A stretch of DNA of 64,000 nt, taken from contig CAZMLC010000002.1 of assembly GCA_964567125.1 (NCBI GenBank), positions 1 through 64,000 of the forward strand. The letters are read 5' to 3'. Positions 35,399-44,800 of this stretch are shown in pieces. Made by a program: the position numbers and the translations under genes. How positions within the stretch are numbered: the first letter of the stretch is position 1; each line of letters begins with the position of its first letter. The notes beneath the pieces are model-generated. The model did no database searches. It worked only from the letters and a program-made list of their open reading frames with translations, and was not told the origin of the DNA. The DNA is from CAZMLC01 sp964567125. GTDB lineage: Bacteria; Verrucomicrobiota; Kiritimatiellia; RFP12; UBA1067.

Positions 35399-36965
35399 AC
35401 AGTACCTTTCTGCCCACAGCGCCGGCAATGGCTTCACGGGCTTTGGCCATGCAGGTTTTCAGCGGCAGCGTGTCGTTGAGCAGGTAGAGCATGACACCCA
35501 CATTGAGCATAACCATGTCGCGGATCGGCTGCGTCGCATACCCGTCGAGAAAATCGCGCATGACCTGTTCCGCCTGATCAATGGAACGAACGTGCAGATC
35601 CTCCTCCGTGCAGGGTGCGACACCGTATTCGATCGGGTCGATTTCCAAGGGCTCCAGTTCGCCGTTGCGCAGCATGATGACCTGCGATTTTCCCAGCGGC
35701 GTCACTTCGTCGTAACCGCCTGCGCCATAGACGACGGCGGCACGTTTGAGGTTGGAGACACGCAGTGTTTCCGCCATCACGGGAAGCAGGTTCGGCCGGG
35801 CTACGCCGAGCAAAATATGCGTCGGCCGGGCCGGATTCAGAAGCGGACCTAACAGGTTGAAGATCGTGCGCATGGCGAGGTCCTTGCGGATCGGCGCAAT
35901 GGTTGCAAAGACCGGATGGTAGAGCGGGGCATACAGAAAGGCGAAGTTCCGTTTCTTGAGCTCATTTTTGACATCGCTGTTGAGCGTATTGATCGGAATG
36001 CCGAGGCGCTCGAGCACATCGGCACTGCCGCACTTGGAGGTGATCGCGCGGTTGCCGTGCTTGATCACCTGGTAGCCCATGCCCGCGAGGGTCAAGGCGG
36101 TCGCGGTTGAGCAGTTGAAAGAGTCGCGTCCATCGCCGCCGGTTCCCACGATGTCGATCGTATCCCCTTCGATATCCTCAATGCGGATGGCACGCGCCAG
36201 CGCGACGCGCGCGGCTTGCGCCAATTCGATCGGCGATTCACCTTTGAGCCGCAGACCCATCAGGAAGGACCCCGCTTGCACTGGAGGCAGTCGCCCATCG
36301 ATCAATTCGTCAAACGCATACGTTGCCATCGCCGCAGAGAGATCCTGCCCTTCGGCAAGTGTGTTCAACACCGTCCTCATCTGCATCTCTTTCTGCGCTT
36401 CAGGCAGGATGGCCGCAGGAAAATTTTCGAGCAGCTTCATGCCTTTCGGTGTCAGGATCGACTCCGGATGGAACTGTACACCGACCCATGGGCGGTCATG
36501 ATAACGCAACGCCATGACCTCGCCCTCAGGTCCGCGGGCATTGATTTGGAACGCCTCGTGATCCTTGACAATCAGCGAATGATAGCGCCCGACGTGCATC
36601 GGGTTTTCGATCCCTTTGAAAAGGCCTGTGCCATCGTGCACGATCTCCGAGACTTTACCGTGCATGATGTAGGGCGCGCGGCAGACCTCAGCGCCTGCGA
36701 AGTGGCCTAGGATCTGGTGGCCGAGACAGACGCCGAGGACCGGAATATGGTGCGGCAGCCGTTCCAGAAACTGCAAGCAGTAGCCGGCATTGCCGGGATG
36801 GCTAGGTCCCGGCGAGATGCAGACGCGTTCCAGCTCTGGATGTGTTGCCAGCTCCAGGAGGCGGGGATCGTCGTTATAGACGACCGTCGGGCTGAATCCC
36901 AGTTCGTGAAATGCCTGTACAAGGTTGTAGGTGAAGGAATCGTAGTTATCGATGAGCAAAAACAT
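35388..36965 (-). CDS. trpGD: fused anthranilate synthase glutamine amidotransferase / anthranilate phosphoribosyltransferase
   Basis: 525 aa. Residues about 1-190 are TrpG: LIDNYDSFTYNLVQ, nucleophile Cys80 in LGVCLGHQ, and QFHPESIL with the His/Glu of the triad. Residues about 195-525 are TrpD: VGTGGDGRDSFNCSTATAL (PRPP site) and KHGNRAITSKCGSADVLE. The same fusion order as E. coli. It starts 4 nt after the trpE stop. Confidence 0.95.
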   Translation of the reverse strand: MFLLIDNYDSFTYNLVQAFHELGFSPTVVYNDDPRLLELATHPELERVCISPGPSHPGNAGYCLQFLERLPHHIPVLGVCLGHQILGHFAGAEVCRAPYIMHGKVSEIVHDGTGLFKGIENPMHVGRYHSLIVKDHEAFQINARGPEGEVMALRYHDRPWVGVQFHPESILTPKGMKLLENFPAAILPEAQKEMQMRTVLNTLAEGQDLSAAMATYAFDELIDGRLPPVQAGSFLMGLRLKGESPIELAQAARVALARAIRIEDIEGDTIDIVGTGGDGRDSFNCSTATALTLAGMGYQVIKHGNRAITSKCGSADVLERLGIPINTLNSDVKNELKKRNFAFLYAPLYHPVFATIAPIRKDLAMRTIFNLLGPLLNPARPTHILLGVARPNLLPVMAETLRVSNLKRAAVVYGAGGYDEVTPLGKSQVIMLRNGELEPLEIDPIEYGVAPCTEEDLHVRSIDQAEQVMRDFLDGYATQPIRDMVMLNVGVMLYLLNDTLPLKTCMAKAREAIAGAVGRKVLYAT

Positions 36966-36969
36966 GGCG

Positions 36970-38370
36970 TTATCCCTTGATCACGGTTTGGATGATGGCT
37001 GCCTTATTCTGGCATTCCGCATATTCATTCTCCGGCACGGAGTCGAACACGATGCCGGCTCCTGACTGCCAGAAGATTTCGCCATTTTGAATCCACAGGC
37101 TGCGGATCGTAATGCCGAGATCCAGGTTAACCGTATCCTTGTCAAAGCCGATCCAGCCGATGCAGCCCGCATAGGGGCCGCGTTTGCACGTTTCGGTTTC
37201 CGCGATGATCTCCATGGCGCGGACCTTCGGGGCGCCGCTGACCGTACCTGCAGGGAAGGTCGCCTTGATGATATCGATGGCATCGTAGGACGGATCGAGC
37301 TGCGCCGTGACGCGCGAGGTCAGATGCATCACATGCGAAAAGCGCTCCACCTCCATCTGCCGTTCAACGTTGACGGTGCCGGGGCGTGCGAGCCGTCCCA
37401 GGTCATTCCGGCCCAGATCCACGAGCATCAGATGTTCCGCCCGTTCCTTCGGATCTTGCAGGAGATCGGCGGCCAGCAGCGAATCCTCTTCGTCGCTCTT
37501 GCCGCGTTTGCGCGTCCCGGCAATGGGCGAGAGCTGCAGCTGGTTCGCTTTGCAGCGCACCAGCAGTTCCGGTGACGAGCCCATCATGGTGATTTCGGGC
37601 AAGTCCATGTAGAACATGTACGGCGAAGGATTCACGCGGCGCAGCCGGCGATAGAGCGTAAAGGCATCGCCGCTGAAGGTCGATTGAAAGCGCGTGGAGA
37701 GCACCACTTGGATCGCCTCGCCCTGCTTGAGCTGTTCGCGGATCGCTTCGACCTGGCGGATAAATGTTTCGCGCACAGGGATGCAGGTGATCTCGCCCAC
37801 ACACGGCGCTTGCGCCGGTGTTGGGGCAGGGGCCACCTGAGTCGATCCCTCCAGTTTCAGCTCTGCAAGACGGTTATACAGATGGTCGAACAGGAGCAGA
37901 TGACCTGGTAGCACAAGACAGGCTGCGGCTTCATCCGCGGTGATCGCCTTGGAGAGTCGCTCGAGGCAAAGCCCTGCGATCCCATAGCTCAGATAACCGT
38001 AAAGCGCACGCGTGATGGGCGGCATTTTGACAAACGACGCATCGGGACGGACCTCGATGATTTTCAGAAGCTGACGCACGCCATCTAAAAAATTGGATCC
38101 GTTCAGCACGTTCAGTTCTGCAAGACGTGCATCCTTGATGGTCAGTTTAAGTTTGCCATTTTGACAGTGCGCCAGCAATCGGAAGTCCGAGGCGAGCACA
38201 CTGTAACGTCCCCATTTGCCATCGACTTCGGCACTTTCCAGGAGAATACCCTGAGGGTTTTTTAAAAAGAGGCTAATCGGGGTGTCGGTATCACCCTCTA
38301 AATAGCGACCTTTTTGCTGAAGTATGATTTGTGTTTTCATAGGCTTTGTGGTTTCTATTTGTAGAAACAT
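36970..38370 (-). CDS. trpE: anthranilate synthase component I
   Basis: 466 aa from ATG 38370, or 456 aa from ATG 38340 (MKTQIILQQKGRYLEG). Chorismate-binding core: MGSSPELLVR, PIAGTRKRG, HLMLVDLGRNDLGR, TFPAGTVSGAPKVRAMEII and GCIGWIGFD. N-terminal LLESAEVDGKWGRYSVL is the Trp feedback region. The promoter -10 ends 5 nt before ATG 38370, so that start would be leaderless; ATG 38340 has no clear Shine-Dalgarno. No leader peptide with Trp codons lies upstream, so attenuation is unlikely; twin dyad operators suggest repressor control. Confidence 0.93.
   Translation of the reverse strand: MFLQIETTKPMKTQIILQQKGRYLEGDTDTPISLFLKNPQGILLESAEVDGKWGRYSVLASDFRLLAHCQNGKLKLTIKDARLAELNVLNGSNFLDGVRQLLKIIEVRPDASFVKMPPITRALYGYLSYGIAGLCLERLSKAITADEAAACLVLPGHLLLFDHLYNRLAELKLEGSTQVAPAPTPAQAPCVGEITCIPVRETFIRQVEAIREQLKQGEAIQVVLSTRFQSTFSGDAFTLYRRLRRVNPSPYMFYMDLPEITMMGSSPELLVRCKANQLQLSPIAGTRKRGKSDEEDSLLAADLLQDPKERAEHLMLVDLGRNDLGRLARPGTVNVERQMEVERFSHVMHLTSRVTAQLDPSYDAIDIIKATFPAGTVSGAPKVRAMEIIAETETCKRGPYAGCIGWIGFDKDTVNLDLGITIRSLWIQNGEIFWQSGAGIVFDSVPENEYAECQNKAAIIQTVIKG
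38351..38368. promoter_or_regulatory. trp operator 1 (perfect 18-bp dyad)
   Basis: GTTTCTATTTGTAGAAAC, with 7-bp arms around TTTG. It lies just downstream of the predicted trpE transcription start. Confidence 0.65.
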
Positions 38371-38375
38371 TGCAG

Positions 38376-38404
38376 ACTATACACGTTTCTATTTGTAGAG
38401 TCAA
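38376..38404 (-). promoter_or_regulatory. promoter of the trp operon
   Basis: Minus-strand -35 TTGACT (38399-38404), 17-bp spacer, -10 TATAGT (38376-38381). The spacer is filled by operator 2. Confidence 0.75.
38385..38402. promoter_or_regulatory. trp operator 2 (imperfect copy)
   Basis: GTTTCTATTTGTAGAGTC matches operator 1 in 16 of 18 positions. Centre-to-centre distance is 34 bp. It sits between and over the -35 and -10 elements. Confidence 0.65.
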
Positions 38405-38501
38405 TAGCGTTTTTTAAAAATTTACGATGTCCGATTGTGATCCGTCTTCGGAACAGCGATCAGACTGCGGGTAATACCGGACCCTTTCGTGGTTAGCGTG
38501 A

Positions 38502-41500
38502 TTATTTGCGCGCGAATTCGGGCAGCAATGCCGCGACAGGGCATGCGAACGTTACCGTGCCGGACCCCGCGTGATAGGTTTGCCGTCCGCGGCGCGGCGT
38601 ACAGCGGGTCAGCGCGGTTTGGACGGACGCGTTGCTTTCTGAAACCGGTAACGCGATCACCGCCGTGGTGTTGACGGGGATTTTCGCGGACAGGCGGAAC
38701 CAGCTGTTGGTGATCTCCCAGCGGACCGCGATGGTGCCGTAAGGGGAGTGATGTTCGGCCTCGACCCAGTCGAGCCCCTGCACCGGATCCGGTGCAATGA
38801 GGAAATGCTTAAACCCGATGGCCTGCGCATCGGTGTGAAGTCCAACAGCGGAGACGCTGTCAGCAAGGCGGATGCCCGCAAGATACTGGTAAAACCATGC
38901 GGAGATATCGCCCAGCATGATGTGATTGCGCGAAGAACCGTTTTTCCAATCTTCCCATAAGGTGGTTGCACCGCGTCCGAGGCTATAGCCGTATGAAGGC
39001 CGCTGGGTTTTCGTGGCCATTGCAAAGGCGAGGTCGGAGCGTCCGGCTTCGCTGAGCGCGCGGAAGGTGTATTTTGCACCGAGAATACCAAAGTCCAAAC
39101 AGCCATTGTTGTCGATGACCTTCTGGATCAACTGATTTCCAGCGAGCGGCCGCGTTTCCGCTGTGACGAGTCCTTGATGAAGCACGCACGCTTGCGCGGT
39201 TTGGCTGCCGCTGGAATAGATGCCGTTTCCCGTGTAGAGTCGCTTCTGGACAGTCTGATGGATGCGCTGTGCACGCGCAAGCAGGTTGGTTTTATCAGCG
39301 GGTTTTCCGAGGATGTCGGCACATTGTGCCGCGATCATGAGATCTTGGAAATAGTAGCCGGTTGAGGTCACTGCAACCGGTGTTTTTGTTTTAGCGGGAA
39401 CCCAATCCCCCAATCCATGGTCGACCAGTCCCTCTTTCTCATGGGCCTCGAGATACTGGAGATAACGCACCATGGCGGGGTAGACATCTGCAAGGATTTT
39501 GGCATCTCCCTGATAGACGTAGAGCGTCCAGGGAATGATAAAGAGCGCGCTGTCCCATGCAGGGCCATTGCCCCATTCATAACCCCAGCCGCTGGTGGGG
39601 ACAATGCCGGGGAGGTTGCCGTCCGGCTGCTGCTCATCGATCAAATCGTAAATCCACTTTTCATAGGCCGCCGTGTTTTGCACATTGTATTGCGCCAGCT
39701 CCGCCGCGAGATGGGCATCCGCGGTCCAGCCGTTTTTCTCGCGATGAGGACAGTCGGTGGGGTACCCATTGACATAATTGCCGCGATAGGAGCGCCGCGT
39801 GGCGTCCTGGATCGCGTTGATGAGCGGATGGCTGCAGACAAAACGGCCGGTTTCAGAAAAGTCCGTGCGCACGACGCAGGCGACGATATCGTCTTGCTCC
39901 GGTGCCGCGTCGAGACCTTCGATTTCCACATACTGAAAACCATGGTAAACGAAACGCGGTTCATAGGTCTCACCGGGTTTCCCGCTGCAGATGTAGCGAT
40001 CAGTCTGGAATCCGCCGTTGGGCTGGATGTCGAAGGATGCGGAGTAGCGGAAATGTTCACGGATCGGATTCTGGTCGAGGCGTCCATCAGGCGTCAGACG
40101 TTCGCCATAACGGACTGTCAGACGCTGCCCTTTTTTAGGCTGGTGCAGCGTGAGCCGCGTCCAGCCTGCGATGTTTTGGCCAAAGTCAACCAGCCATGTG
40201 CGCGGCGCTGTTGCACGCAGGGCTTGCGGGCGGATCCGCTCCGTGATGCGGGTCGGCGGCAGGGCCTCTGCTACGAGCTTTCCCGCAGGCGGTTCAACGC
40301 GGACTGCGGCGTAGTCTGTGCGCGGCGTATGCGCGTCAGTCGGCTGAATGATTTCCCCTTCGCGGATGCAGTCAAAGCGGACCGGATGATCAACTTGGCG
40401 CCACGATTCGTCCGTCACAATCGTTTCCGTTGTCTGGTCGGTATAGGTGATTTCAAGTTGCGCAATCAATTTCGGCGCGGAACGCCACGGCGCATTGTCG
40501 AAATTCCAGACCGCGACGCTGCGGACATCGTACCAGCCGTGGCCGAGCAGGACGCGCAGGGTGTTGGTGCCGGGGACCACTTGCTGTTCAACCGGGTAGG
40601 TCGAGTAGAGGACGCGCTTGTCATAGCGCGTGGGAATCGGATCCAGCACTTTAGTGCCGATGCGCACCTGGTTGAGAAACGCCTCGTAAAAGCCGAGGCC
40701 GGAAATGTGCAAGAAGGCGTGATGAACGGGCTTGGCGAGGGTGAACGTTTTTTCAAAGGCCGGCGCTTGCGTTTCGCGGCGACGCTCGATTTTGCCCCAG
40801 GGTTCCGCGTCGAGCGCGGCAACGACAGGGGCGGTGGACCACGTCGTGGTGTCGTGCAGATTCGTTTTCCAATCCGCGGCTACGCGTTTGGCGGCCGACC
40901 AGGAGTGATCCGTCACGATGCGCGTGCCGTCCGGCAGCTGCAGGGATGCGAGGATGCCGAGATGGCCCGGTGTTTTTCGCACGACCTGGATAGCAATGAC
41001 ATTGGTGCCGGGGATGAGGCAGTGTGCAATATTGACAAAGCGCATCCAGCGGGGACAGTTGATGTGCCCCCACGTTTTCATCGCTTCCTGGCCATTCACC
41101 CAGATGGTGTACATTTCATCGCCTGTGACGGCGAGGCAGGCGGGCTCTGAAGGCGCATATGCTGGAAGCACAATGCTCGTGCGCAGATAGATCCGCGCTT
41201 TTGAGGCGGCATCGCGCACGCCCAGCCATGCGGCCGCTCCGCAGTCAAATTCCGGCTGCGTTGCCGGATGGGCGCCGATCCAATGGGCCTTCCATGCGTT
41301 TTTTTCAAGGAGAGCCGTTGTAAACGTTGCGAAGTCGCTCCATGGTGCAGCGCTCGCTCCTGTTGTCCAGGCGCGTACCCGCCAGCGATAAACCGTTGAG
41401 GAGGTGAGCGGAATACCCGCATAGGCCACCGTGATACTTTGCGCGGATTCAATTCTTCCGCTGTTCCAGGCGCAGTTCGTCCCTGTATAGACTTCGATCT

Positions 41501-41711
41501 GGTACGCCGTCTGTGCGATCGCCGTTGCCTGTGCATCAAGCGGCTGTAAATGCCAGCTGAATCGCGGCGCGGGTGTGTCAAGCGCAACCGGATTGGTCAG
41601 GTATTCCGTAGTTAATGCCTGGGGCTTGCAGCCAGCGGGTGCGTGTAGTGTTGGCGCGAGGGTACATCCTGTGAGCATCGTGAATAGTCCTAAATAGAGT
41701 CCTGCATTCAT
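38502..41711 (-). CDS. alpha-L-rhamnosidase lipoprotein (GH78)
   Basis: 1069 aa with lipoprotein signal MNAGLYLGLFTMLTGC (lipid Cys16). After a fibronectin-like N-terminal part (PAPRFSWHLQ...YRWRVRAWT) come the Bac_rhamnosid_N-type domain and the central GH78 (alpha/alpha)6 barrel. GYPTDCPHREKNGWTADAHL is the family active-site block with acidic catalytic residues, and GNLPGIVPTSGWGYEWGNGPAWDSA follows. C-terminal sandwich at about 960-1060. Outer-surface release of L-rhamnose from plant glycans is likely. Divergent from the large PATR gene. Confidence 0.92.
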   Translation of the reverse strand: MNAGLYLGLFTMLTGCTLAPTLHAPAGCKPQALTTEYLTNPVALDTPAPRFSWHLQPLDAQATAIAQTAYQIEVYTGTNCAWNSGRIESAQSITVAYAGIPLTSSTVYRWRVRAWTTGASAAPWSDFATFTTALLEKNAWKAHWIGAHPATQPEFDCGAAAWLGVRDAASKARIYLRTSIVLPAYAPSEPACLAVTGDEMYTIWVNGQEAMKTWGHINCPRWMRFVNIAHCLIPGTNVIAIQVVRKTPGHLGILASLQLPDGTRIVTDHSWSAAKRVAADWKTNLHDTTTWSTAPVVAALDAEPWGKIERRRETQAPAFEKTFTLAKPVHHAFLHISGLGFYEAFLNQVRIGTKVLDPIPTRYDKRVLYSTYPVEQQVVPGTNTLRVLLGHGWYDVRSVAVWNFDNAPWRSAPKLIAQLEITYTDQTTETIVTDESWRQVDHPVRFDCIREGEIIQPTDAHTPRTDYAAVRVEPPAGKLVAEALPPTRITERIRPQALRATAPRTWLVDFGQNIAGWTRLTLHQPKKGQRLTVRYGERLTPDGRLDQNPIREHFRYSASFDIQPNGGFQTDRYICSGKPGETYEPRFVYHGFQYVEIEGLDAAPEQDDIVACVVRTDFSETGRFVCSHPLINAIQDATRRSYRGNYVNGYPTDCPHREKNGWTADAHLAAELAQYNVQNTAAYEKWIYDLIDEQQPDGNLPGIVPTSGWGYEWGNGPAWDSALFIIPWTLYVYQGDAKILADVYPAMVRYLQYLEAHEKEGLVDHGLGDWVPAKTKTPVAVTSTGYYFQDLMIAAQCADILGKPADKTNLLARAQRIHQTVQKRLYTGNGIYSSGSQTAQACVLHQGLVTAETRPLAGNQLIQKVIDNNGCLDFGILGAKYTFRALSEAGRSDLAFAMATKTQRPSYGYSLGRGATTLWEDWKNGSSRNHIMLGDISAWFYQYLAGIRLADSVSAVGLHTDAQAIGFKHFLIAPDPVQGLDWVEAEHHSPYGTIAVRWEITNSWFRLSAKIPVNTTAVIALPVSESNASVQTALTRCTPRRGRQTYHAGSGTVTFACPVAALLPEFARK

Positions 41712-41746
41712 GGGCGATAACCTTCAGCATGATTGATGTTTACAGT

Positions 41747-41775
41747 AGTGTAGGGTGGAAGGACGGACGCGTCAA
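41747..41775 (-). promoter_or_regulatory. promoter of the GH78 gene
   Basis: Minus-strand -35 TTGACG (41770-41775), 17-bp spacer, -10 TACACT (41747-41752), 35 nt before the ATG. Confidence 0.6.
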
Positions 41776-41814
41776 ACACCATTTATGGGACCGTTCATCG
41801 TGAAATGCAGATAC

Positions 41815-41857
41815 GGTGTAAAAAGGCTGGATTAATTTTTCAAAAAGGTGTAAAAAG
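41815..41857. repeat. 11-bp direct repeat pair in the divergent regulatory region
   Basis: GGTGTAAAAAG at 41815-41825 and 41847-41857, 32 bp apart (about three helical turns), upstream of the large PATR gene. Possible activator or repressor sites. Confidence 0.45.
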
Positions 41858-41886
41858 TTCATATACATTGTTTACAAGGAGTGGTT

Positions 41887-44800
41887 ATGCATACAACAAA
41901 GTTTTGGTTTGCATCAGTGGTGTCTATATGTATGTGTTCGTTTGTGCAGGCCCAATGGGTCGGAGGCTCCGATGTGGTGGTTGATCCCGGTGTTTCAACA
42001 ACGATTTCAACTGTACAGCCAACGATAAAAACGTTGAAAGTCAACGGTGCCTTGACATTTGCTTCGGGGGGTGCTGTGACAGTCACAAACTGGATCTGGG
42101 TCGGTGACGGGACAAATGGTTCGATGACCATCCAGAATGGTGCCACGGTGACCAAGTCTGGAACAAATGGCGTCTATATCGGGTATCAAGGTGGGAATGG
42201 TGTGCTTACCGTGGAGTCGGGGGGTAAGCTGGATATTCCCAGCCATACGCTATATATTTCCGGGAATAAGGATGCGGATAGTCGCATCACCACGACGCGG
42301 GGCGCGATGCAGGTGTCGGGCACGGTCATTGCCAACATGCTGGAACTAACGCCCTTTTATCCGCAATATACGTCGCAGGTGGATTACGTCGAGGCCGGGC
42401 AGGTCTTTCTGGAGCCAGGTGGGGAAGTGGCTCTCAATGCGATCAATAAAAATGACCGCGCGATCTCGCGTATCTATTTCAATGGGGGAAAGCTGCGTTT
42501 CCGTTCGAGTGCAAGCAGTGTGGCATCGGTCAACAACGGCGGTATTCTCTACCTGCACTGTGCGACAAACGCGTATGCTGTATTGGATACTGCGGGTAAT
42601 TCGGTAACATGGTTGGAGGCAGGCGCCAATTCACGCTGTGTGCTGGATGGATCGGGAGGTGTCCGCAAAGTGGGCGCGGGGCGTCTCAATTTCATCTTAG
42701 CCGATACGAACAATGTGTTTACGGGGCCTGTTGTTGTGGAGGAGGGACTCTTGGATCTTGGGCGTCCCTTGTACGAGGGGCAAGGCGTGACCGTCTATTC
42801 TAATGCGACCTTTGTCTGTAATTCGACCAATGATTTCTCAAAGGTTACCGTTTTCGGAGGCGGTAAAACCGTTTTGGCTGTTGATCTCACGTTGACCAAT
42901 GGTCTCGATATGACAACATTAGACAGCAGTGTCTACTATCGCGATCGTTTGGCCGGCCCGCCCCGTTCCCGGACAGCTTCGATCAGCGGTGCCATCACCA
43001 CGGATGTCGGCATCGGAACGCCGGATGCGCCGTTTCATTTAATGAGCAATGAAGGAACGCTGAATCTGACGCAGACGGGACTCGAAACCCTTGCGTTGAC
43101 AATCGATGCCGGGACCGGCACGATTCAGATGAACAACGACTATCGCGTGCATCCAAGCAATCCGCTTGTCTTTAATGAGGGAAGCTCGTCGCTCACGTTT
43201 AAGTTGCCGGTGAAAAGCCTCTGTTTAACAGGGCCGATGGGACATGCGGTCACATCGACTATTCCAGCGGGCGTTATTGTTCAGCCGTACAATCTGTTTG
43301 CCGGTGATGCGGGCGATGCGGTCTTAAGAGTCGAGGGACGCATGGCGATCGACAACGGACTCTTTGTGGCAAACGGGTATACGAATGATACAACTGAAAC
43401 GTACTATCCTTCAGCCGAAATCACGGTGACCAATGCGACTGTAACGGCCAACATGACGCAGTTTACCCGCGAATGGCCTACCACCAATGCGGCGTTGAAA
43501 AATGTCGTCTCCGGCATCATCAATCTGCATACCAACGGCATTCTTGAGACGGCGCAGTTGCAGAAATACAATGCGGCGCAAAGTACGGTTTTCTTTGATG
43601 GCGGCCTTGTCCGCGCACGGTGGAACCAAGACTATTTTCTTGAGGCCAGCAATTCGAATGCGACGCTGCGGCTTTTCGCTCCTACCGGGCGCTATATTAC
43701 GTTCGATTCGCAAGGCTATACGATTGCGTTTCGGGCCCCTTCTAGCAATGCGCGCACCATTGCGACAGGCGCAGGTGGTTTCAAAAAAATCGGTTTCGGC
43801 GTTTTACGTTATATCCTTTCCGAATCCTCCTATACCGGCGATACGGTTGTCGAGGACGGCACATTGATGCTCGGGGCCAATAACCAGCTTCCAGACGGCA
43901 ACGGATACGGCAATGTCGTTCTGAGTTCAACCAACGCCTCGCTCAATCTCAATGGTTTTAACGAGCAGGTCAACGGCCTTTCGGGCAGCGGGGTTATCAG
44001 CAATGGCAGTAGCCGCATCAGCACGCTCGGTGTATTAGCGGATGGATCAAGTGCCACATGGACCCGCTCGCTGATCGGCGGTGGACCGGTCGTAATCAAT
44101 AAGGTGGGCGCAGGAACGCTGACGCTCAGCGGGCGCGACGTGCTTTCGAATAACCTTGTTGTTTCAGAAGGCCGCGTTGTTGCCGAGCGCGCGACCGGAT
44201 ATACGCATTACCGGTTTAAGGTGGACAATATCCGTTCTGCATCCGCCAATTCGATGCAGCTCTCGGAAATCCAGCTGTTGGGCCCGGCGACAAACAGCAT
44301 TACCCTTGCGCGCAGCGCACTGTATTACGATTTGACCGGTGGATATGGTACGACGCCCGCCTCCAATGCGTTTCCATCCGGCGAAGCACCTGAAAAAGCG
44401 GTGGATGGCGTCAAACCGGCCAGCGGCTCCAACACGAACAACAAGTGGTTGGACTTCCGCGCGAATTTGGGTCGGAGTGCTGCGGACCGGGAGCGCGTGT
44501 GGGTGACACTCAAGTATCCGGCCATGCAACCGATTGTTGGCTATAACTGGGGAACTGCGAACGATGGGTCCGACCGCGATCCGACCGCGTGGCGCTTGCA
44601 GGGGAGCTGGGACAATGTGACGTTTTATAATTTAGACGTGCGAACCAATCAGAACGTTACATCACTACGCAACGAATGGTTCACGAATACGTTTATCGCT
44701 GTCGATTCCCGCAATACGTCAGAGGGCCAATTGATCAGCGGAAACCCGTTGATTACGCTCCAGAGTAACGGCACGTTTGTCGTTAACCAGACCGCTGTCG

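Noticed and set aside
38371..38501. Trp attenuator or leader peptide upstream of trpE
   Set aside because: The predicted transcript starts at or next to the trpE start codon, leaving no leader; no Trp-codon cluster is present.
39417..41150. 577-codon plus-strand open frame
   Set aside because: Entirely antisense to the GH78 gene, which has a signal peptide and family motifs; the frame has no recognisable motif and reflects GC-rich codon bias.
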